From: an uncultured Flaviramulus sp.
GTDB lineage: Bacteria; Bacteroidota; Bacteroidia; Flavobacteriales; Flavobacteriaceae
Direction: 5' to 3'
Length of the DNA stretch: 64,000 bases
Assembly (NCBI GenBank): GCA_947495125.1
Contig: CANLXL010000001.1
Coordinates: 186,001-250,000, forward strand
Part shown: positions 1 to 8,877 of the stretch, in pieces
Position numbering within the stretch: position 1 is the first letter of the stretch
How the letters are laid out: each line of letters starts with the position of its first letter
The notes under the pieces: model-generated
What the model saw: the letters and a program-made list of their open reading frames with translations, nothing else
What the model was told of the DNA's origin: nothing
Database searches by the model: none
Program-made: the position numbers and the translations under genes

Positions 1-43
1 TTCCGGCTAAGCCAATTCCAATAATAATGTAATCTACCTGCAT
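1..43 (-). CDS. FAD-dependent oxidoreductase, N-terminus only
   Basis: The first 14 codons of a leftward gene that runs off the window. The reading begins MQVDYIIIGIGLAG, a beta strand followed by a GxGxAG dinucleotide-binding turn, which is the typical start of a Rossmann-fold FAD or NAD(P) oxidoreductase. Its start codon lies about 100 bp downstream of the gldN terminator hairpin, so it is probably transcribed on its own. Substrate and subfamily cannot be judged from so little sequence. Confidence 0.6.
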   Translation of the reverse strand, partial: MQVDYIIIGIGLAG

Positions 44-145
44 ATTGTGGCGAAGATACTGAGAAATTAATATTAAACCCTTCTATCGATCCTTCAGAGG
101 CCTTTTCTTTAAGGGAAGGTTTTTAATATCTTAATAAAATATAAA

Positions 146-167
146 ATGCCCACTTTTCAGTGGGCAT
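146..167 (-). terminator. Rho-independent terminator after gldN
   Basis: A perfect 9-bp stem (ATGCCCACT / AGTGGGCAT) with a 4-nt loop. Read leftward it is followed by a T-rich stretch. It lies 27 bp past the gldN stop codon and probably ends the gldKLMN transcript. Confidence 0.85.
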
Positions 168-194
168 CCTGTATATTTTAACTTAATATGTGAA

Positions 195-1091
195 TTAATA
201 GGTCCACATATCCAGTTCGAAATCTCTAATCTTATCTTTGATTCTATCAGACTCCAATAACTGCATCAATGCGTTTTCAGATACATACTCATTAATCTGT
301 CTGTCTCCTTGTACATTTTCCTCTTTAAAAATGTAACCGTGAAAACGTCTGGAGTTTAAAATATGATCGAAAGAAAAAGGAATGGCACTGTTCTCATTAT
401 TAAATGATTTAGCCTCATGCAATACCTCTCTTGCATCCGGGAAGAATACCCAAAATAATGGTACTAAATCCGGTTCATCTGAATCTAAAGTATATACATC
501 AGGAGCAACAGGGGCAATAGCCAATAATCGATATTTCATTTCAGCCTGACGCTTGTCAAAATACCAAAGTCCTTTAATATGATATTCCATGATATCAGCA
601 GCGGTAATCTCCTCTTTGTTAATGTACTCCGCAGATAATTCTTCACCCGCGTTCAATTGTTCAATACCCAATTCGGTAGTATCAACTTTCACTAAGGCAT
701 CTTCAATATCTTTTAAAGTTCTTTTTGATGTAAAATAAGAATCGTCATAAATGTTTTTTATTCTACCGTTCTTGATGTTCTTCATTAGTACGTCATATAA
801 CGAGCGTCTATCCTTACCAATATTATTGGTATCAATTGGGTAATAAAGCGGAAAATTAGAACGTTCATCAAGAACAATTTTTTCCCATGTCATTTTCGAA
901 TAAAGGACATCTCTGTCGTCAACATAACCATATTCTAACGGTTTATCATTATCGACGATCTTCTGCTCATCTGTTCTCACCCCAATTTCCTCAGGGCTCT
1001 TAGCATTTAATATATTTGCTTGTGCAAACGCGGTCGATACTGCAAAAACTGTAGTAACGGTTAATAAAACACTTTTTAAATTCATTTTCAT
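195..1091 (-). CDS. gldN: Gliding motility / T9SS ring protein GldN (PorN)
   Basis: GldN is a periplasmic protein that forms, with the lipoprotein GldK, the ring of the type IX secretion system under the outer membrane. It is needed for protein export and gliding. The 298-residue product has a signal peptide (hydrophobic residues 7-23, cleavage near AFA-QAN) and no other membrane segment, and its length is usual for GldN. It is the last gene of a leftward gldK-gldL-gldM-gldN run, 47 bp after gldM, and is followed by a strong terminator. Met3 is an alternative start. The assignment rests on gene order, length and recognisable sequence. Confidence 0.93.
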   Translation of the reverse strand: MKMNLKSVLLTVTTVFAVSTAFAQANILNAKSPEEIGVRTDEQKIVDNDKPLEYGYVDDRDVLYSKMTWEKIVLDERSNFPLYYPIDTNNIGKDRRSLYDVLMKNIKNGRIKNIYDDSYFTSKRTLKDIEDALVKVDTTELGIEQLNAGEELSAEYINKEEITAADIMEYHIKGLWYFDKRQAEMKYRLLAIAPVAPDVYTLDSDEPDLVPLFWVFFPDAREVLHEAKSFNNENSAIPFSFDHILNSRRFHGYIFKEENVQGDRQINEYVSENALMQLLESDRIKDKIRDFELDMWTY

Positions 1092-1138
1092 CCTATTTTT
1101 ACTTTATTTTCTAAAGATCTTACTAAAATTCAAATATC

Positions 1139-2701
1139 TTAGTTTGAAAGCTCAATAAGTACCGGGGACACCTTTTTCAGTATTACACTTACACCACCAG
1201 CTTTTGCTTCAATTTCAAAAATTTGAACGCTAGCCCCTCTTTTTGCTTTAGCCAATGCTTTTTGTGCTCTACTATCTAACTTGTTACCCTTAACAGTCAT
1301 TGTTGGCTGTCCTGGAACTTTAAATTTAAAGCCTGTAACGCGTAACGGTAATTCAAAATCAAAATCATCAAACTTCGCTCCAATCGTCGAAATTTTAAGG
1401 CTGTTACGTTGCATTTTAACATTTCCGTCTTCGCCTCTTATCGTTCCTGTTGGTTTTGGTAAATCCTTAATTCTGAATTTTGCATTATCGCTAACTTTTT
1501 GTCCATCGGGTAAGGTTCCTGTAACATTGATAGTTACTTCTCTACCTTTTATTTGAGTCGCATCCATAATATAGCTGCTCCCTTTAGTTCTCTTTAAACC
1601 TTGAGCGCTGGCAACTACTTTATTATCTGAAACTCCGGCAAAAGAAATGGTCATAGGGTTTTTAACACCTCTATATACTACATTCATTTTATCGGCCGAA
1701 ATCGTTGCTGCATTTGGTTTTGGTACCGTTGCAAATGATGACTTAACCGGCACTGGAGTTTCTACACCATCCTCTAAGAAAAATAAATTTCCTTCAATTT
1801 TATGCTCTCCGGCGGCACCAGCGTTAATCTTTAACTTTACTTTACCATCTTCAATAGTATATTGATTCTCGGTAAGTTTTCTACCATCTAAAGTTAACTC
1901 TACTCTGTTTGGTTTTGTAGAAGCATCTTTACGTCCTAAAACAATCTGTCCATCAAATTGTTCACCATTAAAATAAGCGGACTTTGAGGTTTCCATTAGG
2001 GTTGTATAGTTTGTCATAGACACTTCACTTGAAAGTGTTCCTTGTAACATGTTTGATAACACTTCAGACTCTGTTGTCTTAATATCAGCTTGTAACTGTG
2101 TCATTTTAGTTAAAGACGCCACTAAAGGAAAGCCTTTATAATGATAATCCAACCAGCTTTGTTTAATATTGTCTCTATTACGAACATCCTCAGTGCTAAA
2201 CTTTTTCTGAACATCTTTAACAACGTCTTCCATGCCTTTTTGACCTGCTAACAAAGAAGATACGCCATCTCTAAAGGTTGCGATTTGCTTTAAAAACTCT
2301 TCGCCTTCCGGTTTGAGCTTATCGCCCTTAAAAAAGTTTTCATCTAAATAATCACCCTTATCCATGATCTCATAATCTGTAGGATCATCAAGTTTAGCAA
2401 CCATATTCTTTTTTAAGCCTTCTAAATAACTGTTGAAATTAGAAGCTAAAACATCTATTTGGTGCGCTTTTTCCTTTAAAGGTTCATACTTTTCCGGTTG
2501 GTCTGTAGCTTTTTGATCTAAGCTTGCTACAAAGGTTTGATTTCTTTGTGTAGCAGCTTCATTAGACTCGGTAAGCTTTTCGTTCATTAATCCAAATGCT
2601 GAAAGCACTTCTTTTGACATATTTAAAGCTAGCATTGCTATAAATATTAAATACATCAGATTAATCATTTTCTGTCTTGGTGATAAATTTCCTCCTGCCA
2701 T
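1139..2701 (-). CDS. gldM: T9SS motor subunit GldM (PorM)
   Basis: GldM is the inner-membrane and periplasmic shaft of the proton-driven T9SS/gliding motor. It has one transmembrane helix (about residues 14-34) followed by a long periplasmic part with beta domains that reach the GldK/GldN ring. The N-terminus carries Arg9 just before the helix, an arginine known to matter in the Flavobacterium johnsoniae motor. The 520-residue length is normal for the family. The C-terminal half reads as repeated beta-sandwich domains. It lies 45 bp after gldL in the same operon. No defect is visible. Confidence 0.95.
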   Translation of the reverse strand: MAGGNLSPRQKMINLMYLIFIAMLALNMSKEVLSAFGLMNEKLTESNEAATQRNQTFVASLDQKATDQPEKYEPLKEKAHQIDVLASNFNSYLEGLKKNMVAKLDDPTDYEIMDKGDYLDENFFKGDKLKPEGEEFLKQIATFRDGVSSLLAGQKGMEDVVKDVQKKFSTEDVRNRDNIKQSWLDYHYKGFPLVASLTKMTQLQADIKTTESEVLSNMLQGTLSSEVSMTNYTTLMETSKSAYFNGEQFDGQIVLGRKDASTKPNRVELTLDGRKLTENQYTIEDGKVKLKINAGAAGEHKIEGNLFFLEDGVETPVPVKSSFATVPKPNAATISADKMNVVYRGVKNPMTISFAGVSDNKVVASAQGLKRTKGSSYIMDATQIKGREVTINVTGTLPDGQKVSDNAKFRIKDLPKPTGTIRGEDGNVKMQRNSLKISTIGAKFDDFDFELPLRVTGFKFKVPGQPTMTVKGNKLDSRAQKALAKAKRGASVQIFEIEAKAGGVSVILKKVSPVLIELSN

Positions 2702-2746
2702 GTCTAATTAGGTTTTTGGTTAATAGTTAAATTGGGTAACCCCTAA

Positions 2747-3379
2747 TTAGTTTTTGTTCATTGCAGACAACATTCCACCATACACACCATTTAATGAAGA
2801 TAAGTTTGATGCCAATGATTGCATTTGCTCTTTTAATTTAGATGCATTTTCAATAGACTCTTCATTAATCGAAGCTTGTTTGTTTACGCTTTCTAATTGT
2901 ACTTTATACAAACTGTTTAGCGACTCCATTTGAGCAGCAGCTAAAGCCAATTCTTCACCATATTTTTTAGTAGCTTCCACTGAATCTACTGTAGATGACA
3001 TATTTTTCGCAGCGCCTTCAAAGTTCTTAATACTATCCCCTAAACTCGCCATTAATTCGCCATCGATTTTCGCGTCTTTTAATAACTCATCTAGTTTTTT
3101 AGATAATAATCCTTGAGAGCTTTCTTTTTTATCTTCAGACTCTCCTCCTGCTAATTCCGGGTATACTAACGACCAATCTAAATCGTCGTCTACGGGTTCG
3201 AATGCAGAAATTGCAAAAATAATTGCTTCGGTTACCAGACCTAATGTTAACATCACATTACCTGTTAAAGGTCCTATTTCGAAATGAATAATCTTGAATA
3301 GAGCTCCAACTATTACGATTGACGCTCCTAATCCATAAGCCATATTCATAAATTTTTTACTTGCTTTTGACTGTGCCAT
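2747..3379 (-). CDS. gldL: T9SS motor subunit GldL (PorL)
   Basis: GldL forms the inner-membrane stator-like pentamer that, with GldM, converts proton flow into mechanical work for secretion and gliding. The 210-residue protein has two N-terminal transmembrane helices (about 12-31 and 38-60) and a cytoplasmic tail rich in Lys, Glu and Ser that is probably coiled. The proposed proton-path residues are present: Tyr15, Lys29, His32 and the in-membrane Glu51. They match the F. johnsoniae set (Y13, K27, H30, E49) with an offset of two. It lies 85 bp after gldK. Confidence 0.95.
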   Translation of the reverse strand: MAQSKASKKFMNMAYGLGASIVIVGALFKIIHFEIGPLTGNVMLTLGLVTEAIIFAISAFEPVDDDLDWSLVYPELAGGESEDKKESSQGLLSKKLDELLKDAKIDGELMASLGDSIKNFEGAAKNMSSTVDSVEATKKYGEELALAAAQMESLNSLYKVQLESVNKQASINEESIENASKLKEQMQSLASNLSSLNGVYGGMLSAMNKN

Positions 3380-3464
3380 AATTTTCGGTTTTAATTTTAA
3401 GTAGAAATACTTAAGTAGGTTAATTAATAGTATTTATTTTTGTTGATTTTATTATTATTGTTTC

Positions 3465-4826
3465 TTATTTACCGTTTTTCGTCACCTGTGTCCCCAAATA
3501 ATCTTGTACGGTTCTAAATCCAATATAACTTCTTGCAGAATCTGCATATTCGTAATCTCTTGTACTTACTTGTAAATAGTATGCAACATCTTTCCAAGAA
3601 CCTCCTCTAACACCTTTACGCTGGTTATTTTTATTATTTACACTTGGATTTACGGTAGACGTATAACTATACGATGCCGGGTCGTAGGAATCATTTACCC
3701 ATTCTGCCACATTCCCAGCCATATTATATAGGTTATAATCATTAGGGTCGTAAGATTTTGCTTCTACGGTATACAATGCCTGGTCGGCCGCATAATCTCC
3801 TCTTACCGGTTTAAAGTTTGCCATAAAACAACCTCTATCACTTTTAGTATAAGGTCCACCCCATGGGTAAGTTGCAGCTTGCAAACCTCCTCTGGCAGCA
3901 TATTCCCATTCCGGTTCAGAAGGTAATCTGAATCTATTTACAGGAGATGCTCCTTTTTTAGCTTTTTGGTAAGAGTTTTTGTTAATCGTTCTCCATTCAC
4001 AAAACGCTTTGGCCTGTTTCCATGTCACTCCTACTACAGGGTAATCTCCATAAGCTTCATGCCAAAAGTAATCGTTATGCATCGGTTCGTTATAAGAATA
4101 TGCGAAGTCTCTAATCCAAACGGTTGTATCCGGATAAATTTCGATTTCTTCTTTCTTTAATACGTCACTACGTTTAACACCTCTATTTTTTGCAGCTTCC
4201 TGAATGTCCATATAATTGTACTGAAACTTGAATTTTTTCACATCCCAAGTACGTTGCCCGTTATAAGATTCTTCCAAAGGCAGGTACATCGTATCCATAA
4301 CTTCAGCATAATACTCATCCGGATACTCTTCGGTATCAAAAATTAAATCGATGTCCTTATTCAGTTTCCTACCTTCGTAACCCGTAGGTCCTAATCCTGT
4401 ATAGTTTTCGAACATATACTTTTCATAAACAGACATGTTTGCCGTATCTGCATCCTTAAATGCAAATTCACCAATACCACCATCTTCCGGTACTTTACCA
4501 ACTTCGTCTGCTAAAACAGCAAGTTTCATTCTAAGAATAGAATCTCTTACCCAATGTACAAACTGGCGATATTCACTGTTAGTAATTTCTGTGGCATCCA
4601 TATAAAGTGCTCTAACAGTAACTGTTCTTGCCGGAGCATCATGAACACCTGCAAGGTCATCATCTGCTTTACCCATTATAAAAGCCCCTCCTGGAATAAG
4701 TTCCATTCCGTAAGGCTTTTCAGGGTGCCATTTTTTTCCTTTAACACCTACTAGTTCTCCTCTATCTTTAGAGCCACAACTAGCAATAAATATTAATACT
4801 GCGGTTAATAATATAAACTTCTTCAT
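3465..4826 (-). CDS. gldK: T9SS ring lipoprotein GldK (PorK)
   Basis: GldK is an outer-membrane-attached lipoprotein that builds the periplasmic T9SS ring with GldN. The fold is that of formylglycine-generating enzyme/sulfatase modifiers. The C-terminal half has the family motifs FRLPSEPEWEYAARGG, NMAGNVAEW and VRGGSW, and ends near GFRTV. I chose the start at 4826 because it gives a compact lipoprotein signal (MKKFILLTAVLIFIASC, lipidated Cys17). A start at 4865 adds 13 residues that fit a signal peptide less well. It is the first gene of gldKLMN, with a promoter candidate just upstream. Confidence 0.93.
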   Translation of the reverse strand: MKKFILLTAVLIFIASCGSKDRGELVGVKGKKWHPEKPYGMELIPGGAFIMGKADDDLAGVHDAPARTVTVRALYMDATEITNSEYRQFVHWVRDSILRMKLAVLADEVGKVPEDGGIGEFAFKDADTANMSVYEKYMFENYTGLGPTGYEGRKLNKDIDLIFDTEEYPDEYYAEVMDTMYLPLEESYNGQRTWDVKKFKFQYNYMDIQEAAKNRGVKRSDVLKKEEIEIYPDTTVWIRDFAYSYNEPMHNDYFWHEAYGDYPVVGVTWKQAKAFCEWRTINKNSYQKAKKGASPVNRFRLPSEPEWEYAARGGLQAATYPWGGPYTKSDRGCFMANFKPVRGDYAADQALYTVEAKSYDPNDYNLYNMAGNVAEWVNDSYDPASYSYTSTVNPSVNNKNNQRKGVRGGSWKDVAYYLQVSTRDYEYADSARSYIGFRTVQDYLGTQVTKNGK

Positions 4827-4875
4827 ATCCATAGAAAACTCGAGGTTAATTATTTTAAGCTTCATTTTGAGAGCG

Positions 4876-4906
4876 TAAACATATTTATATATTTTTTAAA
4901 AAACAA
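4876..4906 (-). promoter_or_regulatory. Candidate promoter of gldKLMN
   Basis: Read leftward: TTG at 4906-4904, a 20-bp spacer, then TATGTTTA at 4883-4876, one mismatch from the Bacteroidota -7 box TAnnTTTG. Spacing fits. This would give a leader of about 45 nt before the start at 4826, and little or none before the alternative start at 4865. Confidence 0.45.
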
Positions 4907-4927
4907 CTTTTTTAGTAAAAAAATGAC

Positions 4928-4964
4928 ATTTCATCGTAAAAAAATAGCATTTTACCGATGAAAT
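4928..4964 (-). terminator. Hairpin between the arginase-like gene and gldK
   Basis: Arms 4928-4941 and 4950-4964 pair over 14 bp with a single bulged C and an 8-nt loop. Read leftward a T-run follows after four bases. It sits 20 bp beyond the stop of the topA/arginase-like unit, so it probably ends that transcript. It also lies just upstream of the gldK promoter candidate, so a second role as an operator is possible. Confidence 0.6.
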
Positions 4965-4984
4965 TAACATTTTACATATCATAA

Positions 4985-6154
4985 TTACGAAACAGAATTC
5001 TTCTGAAATGCTTTATACCAACGTTCCGGTATGATGTTATTACAAGCATCTAAATAATCCTGATGCATGCAAGGTAATAACGTGTGTCTCTTCAATTTAT
5101 TATTGACTTCGGTCAAAAAAGGAATTTCAATCCACCATCTTCCGGTTTTATTACTCTTATAAAATACTAATTCTTGATCGTCTACTAAAGTAATGAATTT
5201 CTGGTAACTACTTTCATCTGAAAAATCATCATCCTTGACCCTAAAATTAACACCTTCAATAAAATACCAAATAACCTGAGATATTAACATGCATGTAATC
5301 TCATCGTCCTTTGATGGTTTATATTCATATATTCCAAGAGAGGTTACCTTATTACTTATACCGGCATAACGTGAGATGGCACAAATCTCTTTCCCATCTA
5401 ATCCATTTGGTGAATATTTCTGATTTAAGCTAACTTCAGATCCTTTTACAGCACTTAGGTCTATACTCACAATATTGGCATCACGCAAAACAGGTTCAAC
5501 AATAGTGATGTCCTTGGATACTTCCCCGAGCCTATACGATTCAAAATACAGTTGGTCCATTAAATCTATTTCCTCCTGTGCATTAAAATAGGTTTGACAA
5601 CCGATCGTTGCGTAATTGAACAGGTTATAAGGTTCATCCAAAATAATTTTTCCAACAAAACTATTGTTCTTTATAGGTTTTGTAGAATCACCCAGATCAA
5701 ACTTGCTATCCACATTTACAATATTTACCATAGGAATGAAATTATCGTAAGCTCTGTAATTGGCATAGGTAAGATCCTGAGTTCCTCCAAGGATAATCGG
5801 GATAATATCTTTTTTAATTAATATGCTAATCGTAGTTTTTAACGCAAAATAAGTGTCTTCAACACTTTCGCCTCTATTGATATCTCCCAGATCGGCAATG
5901 ATCGTGTTCCAGCTTCCGGGAAAAAGACTGTACAACGATTTTCTAATTTCATTTAATTGAAATTCTTCACCTATGTAATTAATATCATTCCTGTTTTCTA
6001 AAACACCAATAATCGCGATGCTGACGTCGTCCAAATCGGGAGTGCCTTTTTGGCTGGAATGAATTTTAAGTTTTCGTCCTAAAGCTTGTGATGGAAGCAG
6101 CTCGTTATGCGCTAACACCAAATCTGAAACCGGAGACAAAAAATTAAAGTTCAT
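4985..6154 (-). CDS. Arginase/formimidoylglutamase-fold protein, probably not catalytic
   Basis: The 389-residue product has the layout of ureohydrolases (arginase, agmatinase, formimidoylglutamase), which use two manganese ions held by motifs GGDH, DAHxD and SxDxD. Here these read GGTQD (123-127), VDSKFD (148-153) and SIDLSAV (230-236). Both metal-binding histidines are replaced (Gln126, Lys151) and one aspartate by Ser234; Asp149, Asp153 and Asp232 remain. The family is usually annotated as formimidoylglutamase, but this copy should not bind two manganese ions in the standard way. It follows topA by 6 bp and so is co-transcribed with it, directly upstream of gldK. No hut genes are nearby. 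The function is unknown; a structural or binding role is possible. Confidence 0.8.
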   Translation of the reverse strand: MNFNFLSPVSDLVLAHNELLPSQALGRKLKIHSSQKGTPDLDDVSIAIIGVLENRNDINYIGEEFQLNEIRKSLYSLFPGSWNTIIADLGDINRGESVEDTYFALKTTISILIKKDIIPIILGGTQDLTYANYRAYDNFIPMVNIVNVDSKFDLGDSTKPIKNNSFVGKIILDEPYNLFNYATIGCQTYFNAQEEIDLMDQLYFESYRLGEVSKDITIVEPVLRDANIVSIDLSAVKGSEVSLNQKYSPNGLDGKEICAISRYAGISNKVTSLGIYEYKPSKDDEITCMLISQVIWYFIEGVNFRVKDDDFSDESSYQKFITLVDDQELVFYKSNKTGRWWIEIPFLTEVNNKLKRHTLLPCMHQDYLDACNNIIPERWYKAFQKNSVS

Positions 6155-6160
6155 AGATTA

Positions 6161-8647
6161 TTATTTTTTAGCCGTTGCTTTTTTCTTTGTGGTTTTCTTT
6201 TTAGGCGTTTTCGATTCTATAAGCGCCTTGGCTTCATCTAATGTCATATCTGAAACATCTACAGTCTTAGGAAGCTCTACTTTTATTTTTCCCTTTAAAA
6301 CATTATGTCTGCCCCAACGTGCCTTTTCAACTCGGATACCTTCATCTTCCCAATGATGAATAACCTTATCTATTTCCTTTTGAATTTTAGTTTCAATTAA
6401 TTCTACAATATCGGTATCGGATAGGTTATCCCAATCGTATTTTTTATTCACATTAATAAACATATTGTTCCATTTTATAAATGGTCCAAAACGTCCTTTT
6501 CCTTTTTGCACCGGCAAATCCTTATACATATATATAGGTGCATCGGCTTTTTGCTTTTCTTTAATTAAAACAACGGCTTCATCGAGTTCTACACTTAAAG
6601 GGTCAACACCTTTTGGCAATGACACAAACGCTGAACCAAACTTTACATAGGGTCCAAAACGGCCATTGTTCACCAGAATCTCTTCACCTTCGTATGTTCC
6701 TAAACTTTTTGGAAGCTGAAATAAATCCATAGCTTCTTCATAAGTGATGGTATTTAATTGTTGATCCGGGCTTAAACTTGCGAATTGAGGTTTCTCTTCG
6801 TCATCAACCGTACCAATCTGCACCATCGGACCAAACTTCCCCAAACGCACACTAACTTGCTTTCCTGTTTTAGGATCTTTTCCTAAAATACGCTCGCCAG
6901 ATTCTCTGTCGGCATTTTCTTTGACATCTTCCACTTGCGGATGAAAATCTTTATAAAAAGACCTCATCATTTTAGTCCAATCTTCATTCCCTTCAGCAAT
7001 ATTATCAAAATCGGCCTCAACCTTAGCCGTAAAATTATAATCCAGAATGGTTTCAAAATGGTTCACTAAAAAATCGGTAACAATCATTCCTATATCTGTT
7101 GGAACAAGTTTACCCTTATCTGACCCTACTTTTTCGGATAATTTCTTATCGGTAATCTGTCCGGATTGTAAGGTGATTTGAGCGTAGGCTCTTTCAGTAC
7201 CCTCAACGGTTCCTTTTTCAATATAATTTCTATTTTGAATGGTTGAAATTGTCGGGGCATAGGTAGAGGGTCTACCAATACCCAGTTCTTCTAGTTTTTT
7301 AACAAGTGAAGCTTCCGTAAACCTTGATGGCGGACGTGTATAACGCTCGGTCGCCGTGATATAATTGTTTAGTAAGGACTCATTAACCTTTAACGCGGGC
7401 AACATACCTTGTTGTTCTTCATTTTCTTCATCGGTTCCTTCCAAATACACTTTAAGAAATCCGTCAAACTTAATTACCTCTCCATTGGCAGAAAAGGCAC
7501 TATTATGTGTAGAGGCACTAATTTTAACATTGGTACGTTCCAACTGTGCTTCACTCATTTGAGAAGCTATGGAACGTTTCCAAATTAAATCGTACAGCCT
7601 GGCTTGATCGTAATCTACATTGACAGAACGCGTCGCAAAATTTGTTGGCCTGATAGCCTCGTGTGCCTCCTGGGCTCCTTTAGATTTTCCTTTATAATTA
7701 CGAGGGCTACTATATTCTGAACCATAGGCATTCCTGATTTCGGCCTCAGCACCTTGTCTGGCTTCGTCAGACAGGTTAACACTATCTGTTCTCATATAAG
7801 TTATCAAACCCGCTTCATATAAGCGCTGCGCCATGGTCATGGTTTTACTTACCGAGAAATACAACTTACGTGCAGCTTCCTGCTGTAATGTGGATGTTGT
7901 AAACGGTGCCGCCGGTGATTTTTTCGCAGGTTTCTTTTCTAAATCTGCAACTTTAAAAGATGCGGTGGCATTGGATTCTAAAAAAGCATAAGCCTCGTCT
8001 TTTGTTGAAAAGTTTTTTGGAAGCTTCGCCTTAAAAGTTTGACCATTTTCATTCGAAAATTCAGCATCAACGCGATACGATGCAACCGGTGTAAATCCTT
8101 GAATTTCTCTTTCCTTCTCTACAATTAATCGTACAGAAACCGATTGTACACGACCTGCAGACAATCCGCCCTTTACTTTTCTCCATAGTACCGGAGATAA
8201 TTCGTAACCTACAATGCGATCTAATACACGGCGTGCTTGCTGTGCATCAACCAAATCGTAATCTATACCTCTTGGGTTTTCTATGGCTTTTCGAATGGCC
8301 GTTTTAGTTATTTCGTGAAAAACAATACGCTTGGTTTTGTCCTTATCCAATTTTAAAGCTTCGGCCAAATGCCATGCTATAGCTTCTCCTTCGCGATCCT
8401 CATCACTGGCAAGCCATACCATTTCTGCTTTTTTAGCTAGATCTCTCAGTTTTTTTACAACCGCCTTTTTATCTTTTGAAACTTCATATTTTGGTTTGAA
8501 ATCACCATCAACATCAACACCTAATTCTTTAGAAGGAAGATCGGAGATATGTCCAAAACTGGATTCTACTTTAAAATCTTTTCCTAAAAATTTTTCAATC
8601 GTTTTTGCCTTAGCTGGTGACTCTACAATTACTAAATTCTTCGCCAT
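6161..8647 (-). CDS. topA: DNA topoisomerase I (type IA)
   Basis: Relaxes negative supercoils through a transient phosphotyrosine bond. An N-terminal Toprim domain (VIVESPAKAKTI near residue 10; acidic motif DEDREGE at 82-88) is followed by the core with catalytic Tyr284 in GLITYMRTDS. After about residue 570 come topoisomerase C-terminal repeats with GRFGP and KWGR-like motifs, in place of the zinc fingers of E. coli TopA, and a lysine-rich tail (KKKTTKKKATAKK). Its 828 residues are normal for Bacteroidota. A TAnnTTTG box lies 20 bp upstream, and the gene is followed after 6 bp by the arginase-fold gene. Confidence 0.97.
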   Translation of the reverse strand: MAKNLVIVESPAKAKTIEKFLGKDFKVESSFGHISDLPSKELGVDVDGDFKPKYEVSKDKKAVVKKLRDLAKKAEMVWLASDEDREGEAIAWHLAEALKLDKDKTKRIVFHEITKTAIRKAIENPRGIDYDLVDAQQARRVLDRIVGYELSPVLWRKVKGGLSAGRVQSVSVRLIVEKEREIQGFTPVASYRVDAEFSNENGQTFKAKLPKNFSTKDEAYAFLESNATASFKVADLEKKPAKKSPAAPFTTSTLQQEAARKLYFSVSKTMTMAQRLYEAGLITYMRTDSVNLSDEARQGAEAEIRNAYGSEYSSPRNYKGKSKGAQEAHEAIRPTNFATRSVNVDYDQARLYDLIWKRSIASQMSEAQLERTNVKISASTHNSAFSANGEVIKFDGFLKVYLEGTDEENEEQQGMLPALKVNESLLNNYITATERYTRPPSRFTEASLVKKLEELGIGRPSTYAPTISTIQNRNYIEKGTVEGTERAYAQITLQSGQITDKKLSEKVGSDKGKLVPTDIGMIVTDFLVNHFETILDYNFTAKVEADFDNIAEGNEDWTKMMRSFYKDFHPQVEDVKENADRESGERILGKDPKTGKQVSVRLGKFGPMVQIGTVDDEEKPQFASLSPDQQLNTITYEEAMDLFQLPKSLGTYEGEEILVNNGRFGPYVKFGSAFVSLPKGVDPLSVELDEAVVLIKEKQKADAPIYMYKDLPVQKGKGRFGPFIKWNNMFINVNKKYDWDNLSDTDIVELIETKIQKEIDKVIHHWEDEGIRVEKARWGRHNVLKGKIKVELPKTVDVSDMTLDEAKALIESKTPKKKTTKKKATAKK

Positions 8648-8666
8648 ACTTCAATTTTTGAAGCTA

Positions 8667-8674
8667 CAAATGTA
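8667..8674 (-). promoter_or_regulatory. Promoter -7 box of topA
   Basis: TACATTTG on the minus strand matches TAnnTTTG and lies 20 bp before the topA start codon. I see no clear -33 TTG at proper spacing. Confidence 0.5.
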
Positions 8675-8827
8675 TATGAAAAAAAGTTTATCTGCATAAT
8701 TTTAGGGATTATCTGTATATGATTTAATTAAAAAATCATGTTTTTTACATTCAAAAGCTATTTTTTATAATTAAATCTAAAATGTTGGAGAGACAAATTT
8801 TAAAAAAAGAAAAGCTCAGATATAAAA

Positions 8828-8850
8828 AAATCCTGCGTAAAGCAGGATTT
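8828..8850 (-). terminator. Terminator after the LVIVD lipoprotein gene
   Basis: A 9-bp stem (AAATCCTGC / GCAGGATTT) with a 5-nt loop, followed leftward by a run of T. It lies 28 bp past the stop at 8878. Confidence 0.85.
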
Positions 8851-8877
8851 CAATATCCATTAACATAGAACCATTAG

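Noticed and set aside
8331-8699. 122-codon plus-strand frame over the start of topA
   Set aside because: It lies wholly antisense to a clear topA frame and has no domain or signal; a shadow of codon bias.
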